Below, one piece after another: positions 55,235 to 64,000 of a DNA stretch of 64,000 nt. Every line of letters begins with the position of its first letter. Position 1 is the first letter of the stretch. The translations under genes were made by a program, and so were the position numbers. A model generated the notes under the pieces. It saw nothing but the letters and a program-made list of their open reading frames with translations. It made no database searches and had not been told where the DNA came from. The stretch comes from Chondrus crispus (Eukaryota; Rhodophyta; Florideophyceae; Gigartinales; Gigartinaceae): contig NW_005179074.1 of NCBI RefSeq assembly GCF_000350225.1, positions 1 through 64,000 on the forward strand, given 5' to 3'.

Positions 55235-56105
55235 TGTTGTAATTCTACGACCACATGCTGATATGCGTGACACACAACGACAGGTATGACACGTGTAAAA
55301 TGGAAAACACTCGTCGTCACGAGCTGAGCAAGTTTGGTTTTCAACGTGTACACGTGTGAAATATGTACACGGTTGCGGTGTACAGTACAATCTGAGCATG
55401 TTTCATTTTCTTCGCCCGACACGTGTATGACCTGGACACATGTTCTTATTACCCTGTCGGACGCGTACAGTACGACTGCAGTCTTACAGACAAAGTATAG
55501 AACCTTGGTGGCAGGTGCCTGGCCCGTGCCAAATGTTTACAGCGTCCATGGAGTGCAGCACGGGTACAGCAGGACACAAAGATACCGTTGCGCGAGTTTT
55601 GAATTCGTAAGGCAAAATGTGCACTGTTGTAATTGACAGTGGACAGGACCTCACGAGAGATTCAGATTCATAAGGCAACGTGTGCGCTGTAAACAGTCCT
55701 TGCAGGATTGATTTGAATTCGTAAGGCAACGTGTGAGCTGTAAACGTGCCTTACGAATTTGTGCCACGCTGGATTTGGAATAGTAAGGGAATTTGTGCTT
55801 TGCTGTGCTTTGTTGTACTGCCTTACTAATTTCTCCGTCATGACAGTGGTAATTCGTAAGGCGGTTTTCTGTTCTGTTTGTTGGGCCATCGCCAGTTTGG
55901 CTGAGTAGCAAGACGGGCACATGTGTTAGAGCCAATACATTTGTAGTATGTGTGTCGTAGTGTTTGGTAGTAGAGTTCTAGAAGATTGCAGAAGTGTATA
56001 AGTAGCGCCAGAAGTTGGCGACTCGAAGTAAATCGGGACCCAATCCTTCAACTTCACCTCATCAACCGTCCTTCGATTTCCCTTTGCCCCGCTGACCCTT
56101 CAGTA
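55235..56105 (+). repeat. Copia family C3 LTR (871 bp)
   Basis: It starts TGTTGTAATTCTACGACC, related to the C1 LTR start, and ends CCCTTCAGTA directly before a primer binding site. It has ACACGTGT motifs, several GAATTCGTAAGGC repeats, and the TATAAGTA plus start-site block near 55996-56060. It lies in plus orientation within minus-strand C3 pol. Confidence 0.8.
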
Positions 56106-56119
56106 GGTTATGGGCCCAG
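56106..56119 (+). promoter_or_regulatory. Primer binding site after the C3 LTR
   Basis: GGTTATGGGCCCAG, identical to the C1 and C2 sites. Only about 16-21 bp of C3-type leader follow before unrelated sequence. Confidence 0.8.
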
Positions 56120-56135
56120 ATTTACGCTATCATTT

Positions 56136-56160
56136 GTGAGTTCGATTCTCACCGGGTGCC
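56136..56160 (+). other. tRNA 3'-half-like sequence (T-arm plus acceptor strand)
   Basis: GTGAG-TTCGATT-CTCAC is a perfect 5-bp stem with a 7-base loop containing a consensus Pol III B box (GTTCGATTC), followed directly by CGGGTGC and C. This is the exact geometry of tRNA positions 49-73. The matching 5' half lies downstream at 56308-56330. Confidence 0.45.
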
Positions 56161-56265
56161 CTTGGGCGGCGCAATGTTTGTTTGTGTCACACTTGGGAAC
56201 GTACCTGCCTGTGTGTTGTGCAGTGACCCGCGCCGTGTGTTTGGCGTCCCTTGGTCGAGGGGGAG
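56161..56265 (+). other. C2 3'-end region and polypurine tract
   Basis: No coding frame recognised. It ends with GTCGAGGGGGAG directly before the C2 LTR, a polypurine tract, so this is the 3' end of a C2 element whose body is missing. Confidence 0.5.
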
Positions 56266-56372
56266 TGTTGAAATAGTGAGCGCGCCCAAGGGGACACCAA
56301 GAAGCCAGCGCCTGTGGCCTAGTGGTTAACGAATTTTTGCGGCAAATTTTTCAGACCTCGATTTTACCATCA
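56266..56372 (+). repeat. C2 LTR (107 bp) with tRNA 5'-half-like segment
   Basis: TGTTGAAATAG to ACCATCA. It has a polypurine tract on its left and a primer binding site (56373-56386) on its right, so it can act as 3' and 5' LTR. At 56308-56330 it contains GCGCCTG then TGGCCTAGTGGTTAAC, which includes a consensus Pol III A box. Confidence 0.85.
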
Positions 56373-56386
56373 GGTTATGGGCCCAG
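56373..56386 (+). promoter_or_regulatory. Primer binding site of the C2 element
   Basis: GGTTATGGGCCCAG directly after the LTR end CCATCA. Confidence 0.82.
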
Positions 56387-57497
56387 TTCAACGTTATTGT
56401 TCCGCTGTGTGAGTGCTCGTTCTCAGTTTCTGCTGCCGTTTTCGTGTTTGTTTCTGCTGTCGTTCTCGTTTTGGTCTCCGCTGTCGTTCTCGTTTTGGTT
56501 TCTGCTGTCGTTTCCGCCGCCGTTTTCATCGCCGCCGTCGTTTGTTTTGTTCTATCGCCGTGTACTTGCTGTTCTTATCATCTTGGTCGTTTGTCTCCGT
56601 TTACCTGCTGTCGTTTCAACTTGGTGGATCTTCTTCGTGTCTGTTGCAGCTTGGTCTTGGCAATCGTTGTGTGAGCTGTGGGTGTAGTCCCTAGTCGCCA
56701 ACGTACCATATCAATCCAAGAAGACTGCCCTTCGATCACGCCGGTGATCGTCGTAGCTGCCGATACCCTCGCTCTTGGTGAAAGGCTTGTGCCATTGGAA
56801 ATCTGACTTGAGCAAGGGTCCGACCAAGAATCGTCGAGAGACGAAACACTGATCCTCGGGGAGGATCACAGTGTACTGGTCTAGTCGATCCGCACTCTGC
56901 CTTCGGGAGGTGCGTCGGCGGTGTGGGTAACGCTCTCGGTAGTAGCCCTATAGGTACGACTTCGGTCCCCTGGGTGAAGAGAATACGTGCCTAAACACTG
57001 AACCTCTCACTATACGTGTATAAGGTTGCGTACCTTGATTAAGTTTGCACGGAAGAGGGTGACCCTAGGCGTGATTGTGAACAAATCACACGAGTACGAC
57101 GAAGGCAGTTTCATTCTTGTGTTGTGGGAAACCTCATTGGGGTAGTACCGTATCAAGTTTGAACAAGCCGATTTCGGTTGCAGGGACCGTTCGCGGTAGT
57201 GACCAAAAGTCCTGGTTCGTCTACAGGCAAAGTGTTGTGCTTACTCGTGGCACGTTTGATTTAGTTCACAGTCGAAAGACCTGCACTGGCCGACATACAA
57301 GGGTAGCGCCCTAAGGCATTTTGAAGAAGAATACGCTTGTTCCACTCCGCCGGGAACACGCAACAAGAACGTTTCCGAGTAATCGCTACAAACTTCTTAT
57401 ACGGGTGGGCTTGCCATTGTGTTGACTATTGGTTAACGGCTTGGGATCCCGGAACAGAAGACCTTGTATACTCGAAGGGTACATCCATTCGGCGAAA
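56387..57497 (+). other. Leader of the C2 copia
   Basis: The first 300 bp are pyrimidine-rich with imperfect 24-bp repeats of CTGTCGTTCTCGTTTTGGT. The rest has no recognised gene. The last 90 bp hold a block (ACGGGTGGGCTTGCCATTG, then GTTAACGGCTTGGGATCC) shared with the C1 copia just before gag. Confidence 0.6.
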
Positions 57498-58010
57498 TGG
57501 ATGACCATAGCTCTGGATCGGTCAGAATCGAGAAGCTGACCGCATCTAAATTTTACATCTGGAAGCAGAAAATCCAGCTACTGCTTGCTCTCCGAGATGT
57601 CGATCAATACGTTTTTGATGATATCCCGGAGAATGCGACGTCAGATGACCGGAGAAAATGGATCCGTGGTGACGCAAAAGCAAAGGCAGTCATCGGACTC
57701 ACGCTTTCTGATGACTACTTGCAACATGTGCGAGGGTGTAGCACTGCGAAAGAGGCATGGGAAGCAATTCTGAATGTGTTTGAGCGTCATACTTTGCTCA
57801 ACAAACTTGCCGCCCGTAGCGACTTTTACACGGTATCCATGGTCCCATCCGAGAAAGTGCTCGTGTTCATCAATCGTGTGAAGCAACTTGCTGCCAGATT
57901 GCATTCAATGAGTGTTGAGATTGACGATAAAGAAATTGCAATGCCTGTGTTGAATGGCTTGCCTCCACAATTCGATAACCTGATTGTTGCTCTTGACGCA
58001 TTTGGCAATA
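57498..58010 (+). pseudogene. C2 copia gag, truncated by a Harbinger transposon
   Basis: ATG 57498-57500 (MDDHSSGSVRIEKL), chosen because it aligns with the C1 start MEDQ. About 171 codons of copia gag core are intact (FYIWKQKIQLLLALRDVDQY, WEAILNVFERHTLLNKLAA, VLNGLPPQFDNLIVALDAFGN), at roughly two-thirds identity to C1. The frame then runs into the transposon at 58011 and stops there. Knuckle, protease and the rest are absent. Confidence 0.87.
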
Positions 58011-58282
58011 GTGGGTTTACGGAAGCAGAATTCTGTAATGATTTTTTCAAAATTCTGCAATAAGTATGACAGGTGTCAAAAGATACAGAATTCTGAAATG
58101 AAGCTGTTAGGAATATTGCCGAAAAGTGCGCAGTTAGAGAAAACCTGTGAGAAACAATTGTGAGAAATTGGGAGACAGATGTCCTATATGAGCGCGCCAA
58201 ATAGTACTAGTATGCCATAATCCCTCGAACTCATGCTCTGTCACCCCATCCACCCTCACATCATCTTACTCCCATCCTCATT

Positions 58283-59050
58283 ATGGCGGAGGTCATATCT
58301 GTCGACGCCCCTTCCCCTTCCGACACTGCCGCAACAAGGACCGGGCGACATTCTCGTTTTACCCCCGAAGAAGATCTTGTGCTCCTACGGGAGGTCTCTG
58401 CAGCAAACGCTCATTTTGCAGCGTTTGGTGAGAACGGTAAGAGGTATGGCGAAGCTGAGAGCAATTTCAACTCTAATCCCTCCGTTTCCCAGACCGTGAC
58501 TTGGAAAAGCGTGCGCGACCGTTACAAGCGACTGCAAGAGCAGTTTGACAAGAACGACAACGCGAACCAACGTCTTTCCGGTGTAGGAGGCGAGATTGGG
58601 GAGATATAGGAGCTACTGATGGCAATGCGAGAGGCACGTGATGACCTGGATGTACAGAAGACTGCCAAGAAGACCGCGCAGCAGGAGACGGATCGCAAGA
58701 AGGAAATGATTGGCCAAGCCCTGGTAGAGATGTCCCTTAAGCGAAGGACGGCCGACGATACCAGCGAGGAATCGACGGAGGAAGTCCCAGCGAGCGCGAA
58801 AAAGACTAAGCGCCTGAAACAAAGGGAATCTGGTGGCGAGATGGAGTGCTTCGGAGCGCACCTGCGCGACGCGCACCTCGCGCGCAATGATTTAGAGCGG
58901 GAAAAGTTAGCATTCGAACGCGAGCGGAGCGAGGCTGATCGCGTTGAGCGCGAACGCAAGCGGGAGGAGCGACGCGAGGAGCGCGAGAAGACGCAGGAGC
59001 TAGAGTTGGCTAAGTATAAACTCCTGATAGAGGCTCTTAATAGAAAGTAA
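58283..59050 (+). pseudogene. Harbinger Myb/SANT-like DNA-binding protein with in-frame TAG
   Basis: ATG 58283-58285 (MAEVISVDAPSP). A Myb/SANT-like domain covers about residues 20-95 (RFTPEEDLVLLREV, TWKSVRDRYKRLQEQF). TAG at 58607-58609 ends it after 108 codons, yet the same frame continues immediately (ELLMAMREARDD) to 59048-59050 with an acidic segment, an NLS-like KKTKRLKQR and a long Arg/Glu-rich coiled coil. Together it is one 255-codon gene with a single nonsense codon. In Harbinger elements this partner brings the transposase to the ends and the nucleus. Confidence 0.8.
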
Positions 59051-59167
59051 AGAAAGGGCTTTTAAGCCCGCTTTCAATGTTGTTTACTAAAGAAAAATGC
59101 CTTTTCGCCTACTTTGTCCCCCGGTTTTCCGCTCGCGCGGGGCTCCCAGCGGGGCTGCGGACCAAGT

Positions 59168-60351
59168 CTAATCCCTATGGGATAGGTAGTCTTCCGGAGT
59201 TGGCGGCGTGCAATTCAAGTACGCAGCTACCTGGTTTCGATAGATGCAATTGCGCATATTACTGAGAAGCATCGCCGCCAGGTAAAGGGACCCAACCGGA
59301 GACTCGAATACCTCCATCTTTCGCTTGAAGTCCACCGTCGTAAAGTAGAGCTTGACTTCTTTGAATATCCACTCTACAGTTATGCGAGCAGAACACATAG
59401 CGTTGTTGAATGCGACTTGCTGCGCCGATAAATTGCTTCCCTGAAACGGAATTTCCATGAACCACCGACGATTGTATCCTGAATCTCCGAAGATACAGTA
59501 CCTCCTTCCCCTACATCGAGTACCTCAGGTAGATGCGTGTCAAGCCCACTTCTCGTGTACAGCGTCCAATCGTGGCGTCGACCTTCTATGGGACCATGGA
59601 CATGCATTATGAGTCCATCGGGACTGTTTACAGCCTGAAACTTGAGAGCATGCTTTCGTTTGTGCCCATTGTACGCAATGCGTTGCGTGGCATATCCCTT
59701 CGGTCTTGCAATGCCAATCACTGTGCCGTCTATGAAACCGACACAGTTGGCGAGGGCTCGACACTTGTCCTGAACTGCCGTGGCATACCGTTCCGCATTT
59801 CGATGCATGTACTATGGGCTTATGGGTCCTTTTATGAGGTCGAGTCTTGCTTCCAACATATGCTCTAGGCCCTCCCAAAATATCTCTGACATCTGCGACG
59901 CGTGCTTCCCAAACAGAATCTCGAGGTCTTTCCACCTGGCTTGTGACGCAAGACGTCTCCGTATGACACAGGTCGCTAGTAGAGGTGTGACGCTGAATCT
60001 GTTTCGCTTGGTCGTTCGCTTTTGTGTGGGCCAAGAAACTGCGCTTGTCATTCTAATGATATCTTGCTTACTGAATCTGAAATGTAGAAGTGCGTCCCCG
60101 TCCGTTAGACCGTTGAAGTTGAAACTAAACGCGCTTGAACTGATACGTCTTCTTCTCGCAAGCAACAGCTCGACTTCCTTCTTCTCTCTCCATGTAGTGT
60201 AGGCAAGTCGCATTAAGGAATTTGTAGACGTGAAAGCAGATTCGTTCTGCATCATTCGTCGCCTACCAATTGCTAGAAAAACAGCATTCCATTGCGATGC
60301 TCGACGCTCGGTAGATTTCACAGTATGATCGCGCTGGCGTCCCCTTGCCAT
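59168..60351 (-). pseudogene. Harbinger DDE transposase (DDE_Tnp_4 type), TAG and frameshift
   Basis: ATG 60349-60351 (MARGRQRDHT). The N-terminal helix-turn-helix region includes LLHFRFSKQDI and TPLLATCVIRRRLA. The catalytic core shows FIDGT (first Asp), RRHDW, GDSGY (second block, readable only in a shifted frame) and SARITVEWIFKEVK (Glu). Breaks: TAG at 59812-59814 between SP and YMHRNAERY, and a frameshift near 59500, after which the frame of the Glu block continues to 59168. The gene order and domain match the PIF/Harbinger superfamily. It is inactive as it stands. Confidence 0.82.
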
Positions 60352-60549
60352 GTTGTTGAGAATCTGGCGAAGGGGGAGGACTACTACTCAGAGGGTCAGA
60401 TATAATACTCACAACTGGTTCTCACGAACTGTAGCGTAAACGGCTTTAAAATTTTCTGCAATGATTTTTCAGGAATAAGATTTCTGCATTGCTGTTTTTC
60501 TATTTCTCATTTTAGTTACAGAATTCTGCCGTGCGTAAACCCACAATTA

Positions 60550-61104
60550 TGAATACTTGCTTTTACGGGGTTGTGTTAGATCTGGAATTAGTACCGGTGC
60601 GCTCTGCGCTTGGGAGGCTGGTCACCGGTCGAACGGTTAGGACATCGGGGGTCGTATCCGTTGAACTCGAGAAGCACCTCAGTGCTTGAGCCTGAGGATC
60701 AACCTTCGCCTCGGCTCGCTCTTCCGGGTCCCTCCTCTAGTTGCGCACCTTATAGAATTCCTCGTATTCCGCGTTCTGTTCCCGCACCAATAAAGAGAAC
60801 AACGCATCGACTTTCCGCTCAGAAAGCGGCTGTTCTCGCGGATAAGCAGTTCAAGCGTGAGCGCAAGAAGAATCGTAAGGTGTACCCGCGGTATAAGCGG
60901 TATTGTAAAGTGTGCAGCGTTAGTGGCAATAGTGCGAAGGCCTTTTACGACCACATTCAGTCTAGGTCTCATCGCATTCAGGTTGCCAACGCTAAGGAGA
61001 CTCCGCGTTGTATCCCTTGCAATCGCGTCTTTGAGTGTCACGGGCACCTGAAGTGACGCGAGAACGGCGCTGCACACTTGAAGGTAGTTTGTGAACAGAA
61101 TAGT
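60550..61104 (+). pseudogene. Copia-encoded zinc-finger ORF, copy F (broken)
   Basis: The frame starts at ATG 60550 (MNTCFYG equivalent kept as ATGAATACTTGC). A short extra segment near 60665-60690 (around CTCGAGAAGCACCTCAG) breaks it; the rest continues in another frame. Finger 1 reads CKVCS...DHIQSRSH and finger 2 CIPC...FECHGHLK, then TGA where others have CHENG. It is clearly non-functional. Confidence 0.8.
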
Positions 61105-61279
61105 TAGGGATTTCATCCAAATAAATTCACATATCTGTTCGCAAATTTCTCCTAGTGCAACTTCATAGTAATCATATCGAACTTCTTAGACGGGTGGGCT
61201 TGCCATTGTGTTGACTATCGGTAAACGGCTTGGGATCCCCGAACGGATTTTCGAATACTTGAAGTTTATTTGCACTAAA

Positions 61280-62667
61280 ATGGAAGATCAAGGAGGAGGA
61301 GGATCCATCAGAATCGACAAACTGACGGACTCCAACTTCTACGTGTGGAAGCAGAAAATACAATTTCTGCTTGCTCTACGTGATGTTGACCAATACATCG
61401 TTGAGGGAAGAGTTACAAGTGAGGAACAAGCGGAAGAGCGTAAGAAGTGGATCAGAGGCGCCAGTAAAGCTAAAGCACTGATTGGGCTCTCCCTATCCGA
61501 TGACCATCTTGAGCATGTACGTGGTGTTGATACCGCTCATGGGATGTGGGAAGCTATTGTCAACGTGTTTGAGAGGCACACTTTGCTGAAAAAACTAGCT
61601 GCACGTCGTGAGTTCTACACTGTGAAGATGCTTTCCAGTGAAAAGGTGCTTGCATACATCAATCGTGTCAAGCAGCTGGCAGCCATCCTCAAGTCAATGA
61701 GCGTAAACATCGATGACAAGGAGATGGCCATGGCAGTGCTCAACGGTCTGCCTGCTCGTTTCGAGGCTCTCATCGTTGCACTTGATGCTCTCGGCAATGA
61801 GGAAAAGATATTCAGTTTGGACTTTGTGAAAAGTGTTGAAATAGTGAGCGCGCCCAAGGGGACACCAAGATGCCAGCGTCTGTGGCTTAGTGGTTACCGA
61901 ATTTTTGCGGCAGATTTTTCAAACCTCGATTTTACCATCAAAAAGTCGTCTGCTGCAGGAAGAGCAACGAGCAAACATGAAGTCTAGCTCCTCACAGACA
62001 TCGGCTCTGGTTAATCGTGCCCCGAACAATCGGGACATAAACGATTACACATGCACGAACTGCGGTCAGACAGGCCATACGGCAACCCGCTGCTGGGGAA
62101 AGGATTTGAATGGGCGTCGCCGGGCTCCTCCTAGCGGATATAAACCGCGTATGTCTCAGCGGAAACAATCTGCATTTGTCACACAGAAACCTGATCCCGA
62201 CATGGTTGTAAACAGCGTCGACTTCACAGCAAAATGGCGTCGCCGAGCCACTGAACAGAACTTCGGTAAACTTGGTGCGCTCTATTCTAGCGCACAAGAA
62301 AGTTACAAAGGGGTTCTGGGCAGAAGCACTTGCCAATGCAGTGTACGTTCGAAATCGAGTCACGTCACGTGCCATTCCCCCCAAGATGATCCCATACCAC
62401 TTATGGATGAAATCTGTGCCAAATGTTGGTCATTTGCGTGTTTTCGGTTCAAAGTGTTGGTATACATTACCAAAAAACAACATCCAGACTCTTGACGCCC
62501 GTGCAAAGGAGGCAATGTTTCTGGGGTATACTGAAAATACAAAAGCTTACAAGTTGTTGGATAGTGATTTGCACAAAGTGATCGTATCCAGAGATGTTAC
62601 TTTTGACGAGTCCACGGGAGGCAAATCTGGTGAACCGATGGATACAAACGAGGAAGCTTCAACTGAT
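61280..62667 (+). pseudogene. Copia F gag-integrase remnant
   Basis: ATG 61280-61282 with the unshifted gag start (SNFYVWKQKIQF), so like copy B' it lacks the frameshift of C, D and E. The gag core is interrupted at 61834-61940 by the C2 mini-LTR with AAAAG duplications, then continues through the knuckle (CTNCGQTGHTATRC). At about 62228 it jumps from the gag-protease linker into the integrase (AKWRRRA in shifted frame). Integrase and linker fragments (WMKSVPNVGHLRVFG, VSRDVTFDES) run to the junction at 62667. Confidence 0.86.
61834..61940 (+). repeat. C2 mini-LTR (107 bp) inserted in copia F gag
   Basis: TGTTGAAATAG to ACCATCA, flanked by AAAAG at 61829-61833 and 61941-61945. Orthologous to 50485-50591. 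It contains the A box as TGGCTTAGTGG. Confidence 0.93.
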
Positions 62668-64000
62668 CGCAAGGCGGAAGTCAGCGTGCGGTTAAACCTC
62701 TCAACTTGGCCGTTGGCTTGCGGGTGGTACGTAGTCGTGAACACATTGCCTATTCCGAGAATTCGGCAGACGTTCTGAAAGAACCGGGCCGTGAACTGTG
62801 TTCCATTGTCGGACAGCAGCTTGACCGGCGGTCCGTACACGAATACCCAATGGTGAACGAAAGCTTGTGCGATGTGCGCAGCTGATATCTTCTTCAACGG
62901 TACGGTTCGTACCAGTTTCGAGTATCGATCGCTGATCACGAGAATGTACCGATTTCCTCGTTTAGTTGTAATTAGCTCGCCGAGGATGTCGATGGCGACA
63001 AACTCCAGCGGAGCTTTGGGCGTGAACAGCTTCATTTCCTTCGTGTTTCTTCTTAGCTTCACCCTCTCCCGCGCACATGCGGCGCAATTCTTCGCGACTG
63101 CATAGCAGTCTAAGGCCATCGTAGGCCAATAAAAATATCTTCTCAATGTCTTGTAAAGTTTCCTGCCTTCCGGGTGGCCTGCCAATTTTGCGTAGTGGCT
63201 CAACCCTAGGATGCGGTCCCTTAACGATTGTGGTATCACCACTTGTACAAACTCTGCCGCGGTACGGCATAGAGTTCCTTCGAATTCGTCGGCCTCCATG
63301 CTGAACGTTCTCACCTTTCCGGCGTCCATTTCTTCCTTGATGCGGATGCAGAAGGGGTCGACGGCCTGCTCGCGAATGAGCTCCTCCGGAGTGACAGCTT
63401 GGAATTGATCGAGGCGATCAGGGGCGGTCCCCCCTCAAGAGCTAGGATGTCGTCTAACGCGTCAAAACTTTCCTCTTCCTCCACTGTTCCCTCGGCCGGT
63501 TCGGCCATAAAGCATGGAATTTCGTCGTCGATTTCGTCGACGGTTTCTCCTGCGGTCCGTTACCTTGACAGGGCATCAGCTTGACCATTCGCCTTGCCTT
63601 TTTTGTACTTGATTTCGAAATCGAATTCCGAGAGGTGGAGCCTCCATCGGATTAATCTCCCGCTGGGGTCGGTTACGTTCATCAACCACCTCAATGAGGC
63701 GTGGTCGGTATGTACGATGAAGTGCTCGCCATATAGATATGGTCTTAGAGTCTGTACGGCCCAAATTACCGCTAGGCATTCTTTTTCTGATACGGAGTAG
63801 TTTCTCTCGGCTGCGGATAACGTTCCTGAAAAGAACCCGATGGGTTTACGTTGTGCATCCGGATGCGTCTGAAATAACGCAGCGCCGATTTGATAGTCGC
63901 TTGCATCGGTGTCTACCGAGTAGGGTAGATCCTTCTTCGGCAGCGCCAACACCGGTGGCGCCAAGATGGCATCCTTGAGCTTATGAAAAGCTCTTTCACA
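62668..64000 (-). pseudogene. Gypsy element E4: RNase H and integrase (runs off window)
   Basis: A gypsy family clearly different from E1-E3. From the right edge: RT-RNase H connection (LAPPVLALPKKDLPYSVDTDASDYQIGA), RNase H (TDHASLRWLMN), then TAA at 63559-63561 after DALSR, a linker with a frameshift near 63410, and integrase with the H-H-C-C region (SHYAKLAGH...CAACARE) and catalytic D (AIDILG), D (LSDNGTQF) and E (GQVERFNRT). It is cut at SALR, where copia F begins in opposite orientation. The missing C-terminus and two frame breaks mark it as dead. Confidence 0.85.

Larger units (their letters stand above)
58011..60544. mobile_element. PIF/Harbinger-type DNA transposon (2.53 kb)
   Basis: Terminal inverted repeats begin GTGGGTTTACG and continue, after a 4-5 bp variable step, with CAGAATTCTGTAA on both ends. 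It contains two convergent genes: a Myb-like protein (plus) and a DDE transposase (minus), the usual Harbinger pair. A target duplication cannot be checked: the left flank is C2 gag, the right flank is C1 leader sequence. Confidence 0.85.
60545..62667 (+). mobile_element. Copia F (C1 family), truncated both sides and internally deleted
   Basis: It begins in the leader-intron region right of the Harbinger element, followed by a broken zinc-finger ORF, gag with a C2 mini-LTR, a deletion of about 960 bp from the end of gag into integrase, and integrase to 62667. There it joins gypsy E4 directly. No LTR of its own is present. Confidence 0.85.

Noticed and set aside
58233-58499. Frame overlapping the start of the Myb-like gene in another phase
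   Set aside because: No homology; it overlaps the clearly conserved Myb/SANT frame.

Overview
The window is eukaryotic retrotransposon heterochromatin with no recognisable host gene. The element families, a TATA plus pyrimidine-rich start architecture in the LTRs, GTAAGT...TTAG intron signals and a PIF/Harbinger transposon with a Myb-like partner fit an oomycete (Phytophthora or downy-mildew type). This is an inference from family resemblance, not a proof.

Layout. 1-3049: 3' half of a Ty3/gypsy element (E1), followed by its copia target (3050-5785). 5786-9654: minus-strand copia B'. 9655-10098: remnant of a second copia family (C2). 10099-21687: plus-strand array in which two copia copies (B and C) share one LTR; copy C carries the 5' end of another gypsy copy (E1') running into a 100-N gap at 19038-19137. 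21688-26441: gypsy fragment E3. 26442-53617: minus-strand array in which copies D and E share one LTR, and that LTR is split by a complete 11.15-kb gypsy element (E2, 35991-47144, 5-bp target duplication). 53618-58010: a third copia family (C3) and the start of a C2 element. 58011-60544: PIF/Harbinger transposon. 60545-62667: truncated copia F. 62668-64000: a different gypsy family (E4).

The main discovery is in the E1/E2/E3 gypsy family. Besides gag and a pol with a C-terminal chromodomain, these elements carry a long gene on the opposite strand between pol and the 3' LTR. In E1 it is an uninterrupted minus-strand frame of 762 codons (2287 down to the window edge), starting 60 bp inside the LTR. 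E3 carries the homologous gene in the same relative position with frameshift and TAG damage. E2 keeps only its two ends. A repeat of the pol terminus and polypurine tract flanks the module, which suggests it was captured.

The main copia family (C1) is also unusual. It has an extra sense-strand ORF with two U1-type C2H2 zinc fingers upstream of gag, probably spliced. It has a primer binding site matching the anticodon region of initiator tRNA-Met (the half-tRNA priming known from Drosophila copia), and LTRs ending TA...TA, supported by two target duplications. Almost every copy is inactivated by nonsense codons, frameshifts, deletions or nested insertions.
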